From Podochytrium sp. JEL0797 (Eukaryota; Chytridiomycota; Chytridiomycetes; Chytridiales; Chytriomycetaceae), in NCBI GenBank assembly GCA_027596195.1, contig JADGJG010000233.1, positions 1 through 28,896 on the forward strand: a stretch of 28,896 bases of DNA. Reading direction: 5' to 3'. The notes under the pieces are model-generated. The model searched no databases. It saw nothing but the letters and a program-made list of their open reading frames with translations, and was not told where the DNA came from. Position 1 is the first letter of the stretch, and every line of letters starts with the position of its first letter. Positions 22,501 through 28,896 of the stretch are shown one piece after another. The position numbers and the translations under genes were made by a program.

Positions 22501-23847
22501 ACGTCCGCGACGCTGTTCAACAGGCCGAAGAGGCTCTCCAAACCAAATTCGCGGCCCAAACCGCGTCCGCCGAATCTTCGTTCCGTGACGAAATTGCCGA
22601 GCTCCAACAGACCCATGCACGTGCGTTGGAGGAAGAAGTGGGAGCAATTCGTGAATCCGAAACTGTGAGGCGCAAGGAGGAGCTTCGCCAGCTGGAGGAG
22701 GATTACGCGGCTGAAATGGAAGAAATGAAGCGGAACCAAGAGCGGGCCGAAAACGCCCTCTTGTCGACCAAGAGCAAGTTTTTCGCAGATCGCGAGGAGT
22801 TGCAGGAGGAGATTGATGTGAGTAGTTTTATTTCTTGTGTGCACGTGGTTGATCAAAAAGTAAACGGGTACAAAAACAGCAACTCGAAGAACAACTCCGT
22901 TCCCTCAAACAACCCGGAACCCAAACCAATTCAGGGGCTTCCGCCAAGACACTCGACCTCGAATCCGCCATTGAGAACCTCCAAGCCGACCTGGCCGACG
23001 TGGAGCGCGATTACTTGACCGTCTCGGGTCAACTCGTCACGCAAAAGATGCAATTCGAACGCGACCTCCAATCCGAACGCGACTCCTCCATGAAGCTACA
23101 GAAACGGCTCGACTCGGTTCAAAAAAAGTTGACTGCCCTGCAAGAAGAGCACGACGCCGATGCGCGATCCGCCTCTCCTCCGGTGGACTCGGCGGAGGTT
23201 CAAAAATTGCAGCAAACGATTGTGGATCTCAAACGCGCCAAGAACGAACTGTTGGAGGAATTGGATGATCGGGGGTTTCGGGAAGCCAACTTGCAGGCGG
23301 AATTGAATCGATTCAAGAAGGAGAATGAGCGGGTGAGTCCTTTTTTCTGTCGAATCCCTAATCGATTCCTTCAATGCGATCTAACATAGCAAATAGACGG
23401 CACGGAATCTGGGCGACTGGAAGGACGAGCGGAGTCGGTTCGAAACGATGGAAACTCAACTTCGCGACACCATCAGCACACTGCAAGCCCGCATTCAAGA
23501 ATTCTCTGTTACCAACCTCGGATCCAAAGCATCAAGTGACCCTCCCACAACGCAAGCCCTGCGCAGTGATTTCCGCAAACTCGTTTCTGTGAGTTCCAAA
23601 AAAACCCCCCTCCCTCCCCTCTTCCTCCTCCTTGATACTAAACTATCGCCAAAAACAGGATTTGCGCCAAGAATACCAAATCCAGCTCACAAGCGAAATG
23701 CAGTTGCGGACAAAAGTGGAAGCCAAGCTCCGCAAAATGAACCAAGATCGCGACGATGATCTATACAGTCGGAACGATTTGGGCACGCAAACGGCGGTTC
23801 GGTGGATCACGGGTGACCAACCTTCAACACGCTCATTTGGATTTTGA
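19567..23847 (+). CDS. Uds1-domain long coiled-coil protein
   Basis: Exons 19567-19578, 19637-19675, 19725-19844, 19918-20811, 20877-22817, 22880-23332, 23397-23588, 23659-23847; introns 49-73 nt; 1279 aa. The first exon is only 12 nt (ATG plus three codons). Residues 1-200 are Ser/Pro/Ala-rich and disordered. The segment LLPSALADSKLFRILPPD followed by KLTLE-type NRLTLESKIREAAMVLAQ (nt about 20390-20540) matches the fungal domain named for 'up-regulated during septation protein 1'. From there to the end the protein is almost continuous heptad coiled coil rich in Glu, Leu, Lys, Arg and Gln. A short non-coil tail ends in TRSFGF. Uds1-domain proteins in fungi are linked to septation and polarity, but the role is poorly known; here a cytoskeletal scaffold is an inference. 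All eight exons keep phase 0, so exon skipping would not break the frame. Confidence 0.82.
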
Positions 23848-24011
23848 CCCACTCGTTATTTCCCTATAAAAACTTGAGCATTTAAAAAGAAATAATTCTT
23901 CTGAGTGAGCATGGAAACGAAGGATGGAAATGTGCGAGCCATGGGGTTGGCAGAGATTTGCAAAGATTTGCATGCACGACAATGTGGCAACGCTGTTTTC
24001 CTCGAAACACA

Positions 24012-24811
24012 ATGGCCGCCCTCGCCCCACTCGTGATCTCTGGCCCATCCGGCGTGGTACGTATGATCACTATCCGCAAGGACACAATCAATCTGAAACG
24101 AACCACAGGGCAAATCAACGCTCCTCAAACGCCTGTTCGATAAATATCCCAACTCGTTCGGCTTCAGCGTGTCCCACACCACGCGAGGCCCGAGACCCGG
24201 CGAAGAGGACGGAAAGGCCTATTACTTTGTCACGCGTGAAAAGTTTGATGGATTGTTGGCTGAAAACGCCTTTATCGAACACACCGAGTTCAGCGGAAAC
24301 TGGTGACAACGACATTCTTTGGGCTGCGAAACCACTACTGATGTTGCCTTTGCAGCTATGGTACTTCGTTCCAAACTGTTAAAACGACGCAGGATGCCGG
24401 CAAGATTTGCGTTTTGGATGTGGAGATGAAGGGGGTGAGCTTTCAACTCGACTCTAACACCCTATTTGATCTCATATTAATCTGGTGCTACTCTGATAGG
24501 TCCAAGCCATCAAGAAAACCTCCCTGAACGCGAAATTCATCTTCATCCGCCCCCCCACCATCGGAGACCTCGAGAAACGCCTTCGTGGCCGCGGAACGGA
24601 AACGGAGGAGAGCCTCGCGAAACGGCTTGGAGCAGCGCAGGGTGAAATCGATTATGCCGAAACCGGAGCGCACGACAAAGTGGTGGTGAATGGCGAATCG
24701 GAGGAGGACGCGTTCAAGGAGCTTGACGCGTTTGTTGTCGCGACTTGGCCTCAGGTGGTTGCGAAGCCGCTGGCGACGGAAAAGAAGAGCAAATCGTGCA
24801 CTGTTTTGTGA
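24012..24811 (+). CDS. GUK1: guanylate kinase with C-terminal CaaX box
   Basis: Phosphorylates GMP/dGMP to GDP/dGDP in nucleotide supply. Exons 24012-24056, 24109-24302, 24356-24434, 24500-24811; introns 52, 53 and 65 nt; 209 aa, close to the usual 190-200. The P-loop GPSGVGKS covers residues 11-18 and is split by intron 1. The GMP-binding segment [16 protein letters not shown] and [10 protein letters not shown] follow, then [18 protein letters not shown], the lid arginines in FIRPP and [14 protein letters not shown], and FKELDAFV. The protein ends KKSKSCTVL: Cys four residues from the end with two small/aliphatic residues and a final Leu behind lysines. This has the form of a geranylgeranylation CaaX box, which is not expected for this enzyme. 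The start at 24012 directly precedes the conserved core. Confidence 0.93.
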
Positions 24812-24833
24812 TTCTCATCTTTCTTAAGGAACG

Positions 24834-24839
24834 AATAAA
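24834..24839 (+). terminator. GUK1: AATAAA poly(A) signal of guanylate kinase
   Basis: A perfect AATAAA lies 22 bp after the stop codon and is followed by a T-rich run at 24851-24858. Confidence 0.5.
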
Positions 24840-25041
24840 ATTCAAATCAGTTTTTTTTAGAATCTCTTACATTTCGTGATTGACGACTCCGCACAAAATG
24901 AACGTAAGGTAGCGTTCAGTTCGACAGTGAAAAAAACAGCTTCCTTTTGCTGCCAAGCCTCGAACATGCTCGGGGTTTTTCCTCGCTCCCAAGCTCGCTG
25001 TTTTTTTGTTTTTTTTCCCACTCAACTTTTCAACACTCCAA

Positions 25042-27911
25042 ATGGGCAAGCTCAAACAAGAGAAAAACCGCGCATCCGCCGGCCGATCCTTCTACACTGC
25101 ATCCCAAGGAACCGGTGACCGCAAGCTCCAGAATGTCATCAACGCCAAGGGCACCAACTTCTACCGCGACGCTGCCGCCGTGCGGCAGGTGAACCTGCTC
25201 AAGTCTGGACGGGCAACCCGCAACTCGAAGGGAGATATCAGCGTTCCAGACCCGCGACAAGTCGTTTGCCGTGGCTCGTGTGGATGCCAACCGCAAGTGG
25301 TTCGGTATGGCTATTTTTTTTTATCTGGCTGGCTGTCAAAGGGGTGCAGAATGCTCACTCGCTCGCTCCTCCAGAAAACACTCGAGTCGTTGGCCAGAAG
25401 GAGCTCCAGTCCTTCCGTGAGGCCATGAGCGACAAGATTGACGATCCATACACCTTCTTGCTGCGGCAAAACAAGCTACCAATGTCGCTGTTGACGGATT
25501 CTACCAAGGTAGCTATTGTGTATCCTTTCGAATCCGCTCCTATACCCTGAGCATTCTCTAATCCCTGCTGTTTGCTTAGACAACTCGCATGAATATGCTC
25601 GAAGTGGATCCATTCAACAACACGTTTGGACCAAAAGCACAGCGAAACAAGCCGAAGCTCAAGGTGGGCTCCATGGAGGAACTGGCCGTTGCTGTTGACA
25701 ACCAACATGGTAAGACCAAACTGTTTTTGCTCCGTTGCTCCCGTTCCTGGTATTGATTCCAACTTGTGCTCTCAGACGGATACGAAGCTGTGAAAGACAG
25801 CCGACTTTTAGCAAACGTCAACCATACCGGTGCCAGCGATGCCCGAATGGACCCCATCTTTAGTAAAGGTCAATCGCGAAGAATTTGGAGCGAGTTGTAC
25901 AAGGTTTGTCGTGTTGTGTTTTTTGTTTATGATTCTCGATCCTGACCCCACTTCCCGCCTCCAGGTTATCGATTCCTCGGACGTCATCATTCACGTGTTG
26001 GATGCCCGTGACCCCATGGGAACTCGCTGCAAGAACGTCGAGAACCACCTCAAGAAGGATGCCAAGCACAAGCACCTCGTGTTTGTCTTGAACAAGTGCG
26101 ACCTGGTACCAACTTGGGTCACTGTGAGTATTTCTCTCTCTCCACCCCACTCTTCCCTTCCTATCCCGCCCCTGCCCCCACGGTTAAGTCAATATGTCAG
26201 TCACAGAGGACAACAAAGGGAGCAATCCCGAGTCCTCGCCTTACAACCAGACTGTTCATGTGTTACAACTGTGGCATATAAGATGATCTTCAACCGGAGA
26301 TTTCCCCCTCGTTTTGAGGGGTCTCCAACCGAGGTCGAACGTTCCGCGAGAGTTGATTGCTGTCGAGGGTTCCTTGAGACCTTCACCGCCCGTGCCGGCT
26401 ATCTTAGTATTGCGAACACACATTCCTCTCTCTCTCTCTCACTCTCTCTCTCCAAACTTCTCTGTTTTCGAACGCCTTGTCTGAACATCGTTTCTCCGAA
26501 AACAGGCCAAATGGGTCAAAGTCCTCTCCAAAGAGTACCCCACCCTCGCCTTCCATGCCAGCATCACCAACTCCTTCGGAAAAGGCTCCCTCATCCAACT
26601 CCTCCGCCAATTCGCCAACCTCCACTCGGACAAGAAACAAATCAGCGTCGGTTTCGTGGGATACCCCAACACGGGCAAATCCTCCATCATCAACACACTC
26701 CGCAACAAGAAGGTCTGCAACGTGGCCCCCCTCCCCGGAGAAACCAAGATTTGGCAGTACATCACCCTCATGAAACGAATCTACCTCATCGATTGCCCTG
26801 GAATCGTGTACCCGGACCCCAAGGACACCGAAACCGACATTATCCTCAAAGGCGTGGTGCGTGTCGAGAACATTCAACAAGCCGAAGACCACATTGCGGG
26901 CGTCCTCGCGCGCGTGCGAACCGATTACATTCAACGGACGTATGAGATTGAGTCGTGGACGGACCATGTTGATTTTTTGACGCAGATTGCGAAAAAGAGT
27001 GGGCGGTTGTTAAAGATGGGGGAGCCGGATATTGGGACGGTTGCCAAGATGATTTTGAACGATTGGTTGAGAGGGAAGATTCCGTTTTACTCGATTCCGC
27101 CGCAGTTGGAGGATGTCAAGAATGCTGGGCCCGAGGTTTGTTTCGTCTTGTTTTTTTTCCTCCGTGTGCCCGTGGTTTTAGTTTCTCATTTTTTGCTTTG
27201 TATATCTAGGACCCCGAAGCGTTTGGCGCCAACACCCGCGCATCCGTCAAGGTCGACCAACTCTTCAGCAAGATTCCCGTCTCCGCTAAATTCCTCCCCG
27301 ACGACATGAAGGGATCCGAAGAAGACATGCTCGTGGAGGAAGTCGAAACCGAGGAAACCCCAGCCACTGCCGCGGGTTCGGATGACGAGATGGACGAGGC
27401 AGCCGAGACCTCCAAGGCACCGGGACCCAACCGGCGGTTGACTGCGAAAGCGAAGCGCGCCGCTGTTGCCACAGCCAAGGCTTCGAAGCGATCTGCGACG
27501 ACCCCCGCCGAACCCGACTGGGACGAAGTCTTCGGAAGCGTTGTCGGACAAGAAGCGACCGCCGAGGAAGTGGCCGCCCTGAACGCCCCCGCTCCTGCCA
27601 CCGCCACAACCAAGACCGCCGCCGCCAAGAAGAAGGGCAAGAAGCGAGCCGTTGAAGAAGTGGACTCTGAAGCCGAAACCGCGAGCGAAGAGGAGATTGG
27701 ATTCGGCGAGCCCGAGGCCAAGAAGCAACACATTGAGACGGAAGCCGATGACTCTGAACGCATGAAGACCAACAAGCGCAAGGTGGGAGTCAACTTTTAC
27801 GACCAAGCCAATGTCAAGAACAAGAGGAGGTCCAAGGCGAAGCCGATTAGTCAAGCCGCGCTCACAAAACAGATTCGTGCGCCAGGTCTTAAACGTATTC
27901 AAAAGAAATGA
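25042..27911 (+). CDS. NOG2: nucleolar GTPase Nog2/GNL2 (apparent frameshift in exon 1)
   Basis: Nog2 is a circularly permuted GTPase that checks pre-60S ribosomal particles before nuclear export. Exons 25042-25304, 25375-25508, 25580-25709, 25776-25903, 25965-26123, 26506-27135, 27210-27911; six introns. The GTPase motifs are in permuted order: G4 [10 protein letters not shown] (exon 5), G1 GYPNTGKSS and G3 DCPG (exon 6). Other family blocks are [35 protein letters not shown] and [20 protein letters not shown]. The C-terminal 230 residues are acidic then lysine-rich, as in larger homologues. Exon 1 starts correctly ([17 protein letters not shown]), but the conserved continuation AFQTRDKSF...RKWF sits in another frame from 25241. 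The coding sum is 2146 nt, one base over a multiple of three, so there is one surplus base or two missing near 25232-25241. Intron 5 (26124-26505) is 382 nt, by far the longest in the window. Confidence 0.9.
26201..26385 (+). ncRNA. candidate structured RNA (snoRNA-like) inside NOG2 intron 5
   Basis: Three successive hairpins can be drawn by eye. Hairpin 1: GAGGAC 26206-26211 with GTCCTC 26232-26237, capped by GGGA-GCAA-TCCC (26218-26229), a GNRA tetraloop. Hairpin 2: GGAGA 26296-26300 with TCTCC 26322-26326, and CCCCTC 26305-26310 with GAGGGG 26316-26321, loop GTTTT. Hairpin 3: AGGTC 26332-26336 with GACCT 26378-26382, then GAAC 26337-26340 with GTTC 26369-26372. An ATAAGA sequence at 26278-26283 between hairpins 1 and 2 fits the H-box form ANANNA. 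Box H/ACA snoRNAs are often hosted in introns of ribosome-biogenesis genes, which suits NOG2. No conserved C/D boxes or a clear terminal ACA position were found, so the class is uncertain. Confidence 0.35.
26426..26452. repeat. (CT)n microsatellite in NOG2 intron 5
   Basis: CT dinucleotide run interrupted by one A at 26441. It lies about 55 bp before the acceptor and may act as part of the polypyrimidine tract. Confidence 0.85.
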
Positions 27912-27940
27912 TCTTTTCTCTTTCTCTTTTCAGCGGCATG

Positions 27941-27946
27941 AATAAA
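27941..27946 (+). terminator. NOG2: AATAAA poly(A) signal of NOG2
   Basis: Perfect AATAAA 29 bp after the NOG2 stop, preceded by a CT-rich stretch. Confidence 0.5.
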
Positions 27947-28173
27947 CGTACTTTCGTCATTGATTTGTAAGCTGTGGAATGAGGTGAACAGAGGAGATTT
28001 TTGCGACACACAGAGCAATGAAAGTGTTTGTTTGAAAAATCAATAATGATGAATGTTGATTAAAAAATAACAGAATGTTCCTCCGCACCAAACAAAATGT
28101 ACACCCCTTTCTTCTCCGCCTTCTCTCAAACTCTCAACACAACCGGTATACCAAAACACAAAAAAAAGACACT

Positions 28174-28774
28174 CTATTCCAATCGAAGCCTCTTGGAAAA
28201 CGCGTTCCGATCCGCCGCCGCAGCCGCATTCGCACTCGACACAAATTGCGGCGCACCACCACTGCCTGCGGATACCGTGGCGTCTCCACCACCACTTCCA
28301 ACACTGCCGCCGATCCCAAACACGAACTGGGGTTCTCTGTTGGCTCCGAATTCGAACACTATGTTTTTTCAAGGGAAATTTGTGTGAGTGCGAGGGAGAT
28401 TGGAGGTGGAGAGGAGGATGGTGTGTGTGTGTGTGCGTGTGTGTGTGTGTGTGTGGGAGGCGGGAGGGGTTGATGCTTACGTGGTTTTGATCCAGCTGCG
28501 GTAGCTAGTTTGGAAGCAACCACCGAACCCATCGCGGTCGCCGATCCTCCAAACAACGATCTTCCCTTCATTGGAGCCGGAGACGCTACGGTTTCAACAA
28601 ACCAAAAAACGAAATGAGATGAAACAGATGAAACAGATTAAAAACCAAACCCAAGATACTCAAAAAACACTCACCATGCGGCGACCCAAACAACCTCCTC
28701 CCAGCTCCAACACCCCCACCACCACCCGCACCCCCACTCTGACTTACAAACTGCCCAAACTTCAACGGAGTCAA
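28174..28774 (-). CDS. FG-repeat nucleoporin-like protein, C-terminal part (5' end not resolved)
   Basis: Three minus-strand exons join in phase: 28774-28675 (5' end uncertain), 28585-28481 and 28358-28174; introns 89 and 122 nt. The visible 129 or so residues are Gly/Ser/Ala-rich with several FG motifs: PLKFGQF, RRLFGSP, RSLFGGS, LFEFGANREPQFVFG. The end is AFSKRLRLE, a basic tail. FG and FxFG motifs with low-complexity spacers and a basic C-terminus are typical of nuclear-pore proteins of the Nup1/Nup153 or Nup50 kind, but no structured domain is visible to choose between them. In the 5' direction the reading frame runs into a poly-G tract (C20 on the plus strand) and then stop codons, without an obvious splice acceptor, so the upstream exons are either beyond the window or disrupted by an assembly problem. 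Confidence 0.55.
28421..28454. repeat. (GT)n microsatellite in nucleoporin-like intron
   Basis: GT dinucleotide run of 34 bp with one C at 28436. It lies inside the second intron of the minus-strand gene. Confidence 0.9.
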
Positions 28775-28806
28775 CCCCCCCCCCCCCCCCCCCCGCCGGG
28801 GGGGGG
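28775..28806. repeat. C20-GCC-G9 homopolymer palindrome
   Basis: Twenty C (28775-28794), then GCC, then nine G (28798-28806). The two arms can fold on each other. The sequence on either side is not an inverted copy, so it is not a simple fold-back. It interrupts the nucleoporin-like exon. Confidence 0.85.
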
Positions 28807-28896
28807 TTTATTTCTTCAAGGACGTGCATATACGACAAGGGAAATTCAAAATTCGAGAGTGATTCCGAGTTGTTTTGACTTTCATTTCTTGGCGGC

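Noticed and set aside
25190..25240. A 50-nt intron in NOG2 exon 1 that would fix the frame (GTGAAC...ATCAG)
   Set aside because: It would remove the conserved block [14 protein letters not shown], which matches Nog2 homologues, so it is coding sequence.
26232..26245. U5 snRNA loop-like CGCCTTAC in NOG2 intron 5
   Set aside because: Lacks the invariant CGCCUUUUAC loop, flanking stem and Sm site.
26330..26350. tRNA B-box-like GGTCGAACGTTCC
   Set aside because: Does not match GGTTCGANTCC and no A box or cloverleaf can be drawn.

Overview
The window is nuclear DNA from a fungus that makes flagellated (zoosporic) cells, most likely a chytrid. The evidence is the combination of short spliceosomal introns (mostly 42-122 nt, GT...AG), fungal-type families (five-knuckle Air protein, Uds1-domain coiled coil, Tag1/DUF3712-like vacuolar protein, fungal sterol-type glycosyltransferases) and two genes expected only in ciliated lineages (TMEM138 and an axonemal SAXO/TEX45-like protein). 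I could assemble 15 protein genes, two of them cut by the window edges. Exon structures were deduced by matching reading phase and family similarity by eye. No transfer RNA, ribosomal RNA, CRISPR array or recognisable transposon was seen.

Layout. 1-1325 (-): RRN3, the Pol I initiation factor, truncated at the left edge. 1563-3462 (+): SAXO-like axonemal protein. 3534-4291 (-): TMEM138. 4310-7064 (+): ZW10, head-to-head with TMEM138 with only 18 bp between the two start codons. 7160-8717 (-): DUF3712/Tag1-like membrane protein. 8794-10623 (-): mitochondrial ribosomal protein mL38. 11261-12997 and 13143-14802 (+): tandem pair of GT28/GT1-type glycosyltransferases. 15229-16774 (+): Air-type TRAMP zinc-knuckle protein. 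16813-17346 (+): methionine sulfoxide reductase B. 17541-19343 (+): membrane-anchored class III chitinase-like GH18 protein. 19567-23847 (+): Uds1-domain coiled-coil protein. 24012-24811 (+): guanylate kinase ending in a CaaX box. 25042-27911 (+): NOG2 ribosome-assembly GTPase, with an apparent frameshift and an exceptional 382-nt structured intron. 28174-28774 (-): C-terminal part of an FG-repeat nucleoporin-like protein.

Together the genes are mostly housekeeping: ribosome production and nuclear RNA (RRN3, NOG2, Air, mL38), vesicle tethering/kinetochore (ZW10), cilium (TMEM138, SAXO-like), wall/sterol or lipid glycosylation (glycosyltransferases, GH18). There is no operon or gene cluster in the bacterial sense, and no obvious defence or mobile system. 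The points most worth a second look are the structured RNA candidate in the NOG2 intron, the prenylation motif on guanylate kinase, the altered GH18 active site, patchy near-identity between the glycosyltransferase copies suggesting gene conversion, the ultra-compact TMEM138/ZW10 promoter, and two probable sequence-quality problems (NOG2 frameshift, C/G homopolymer junction).
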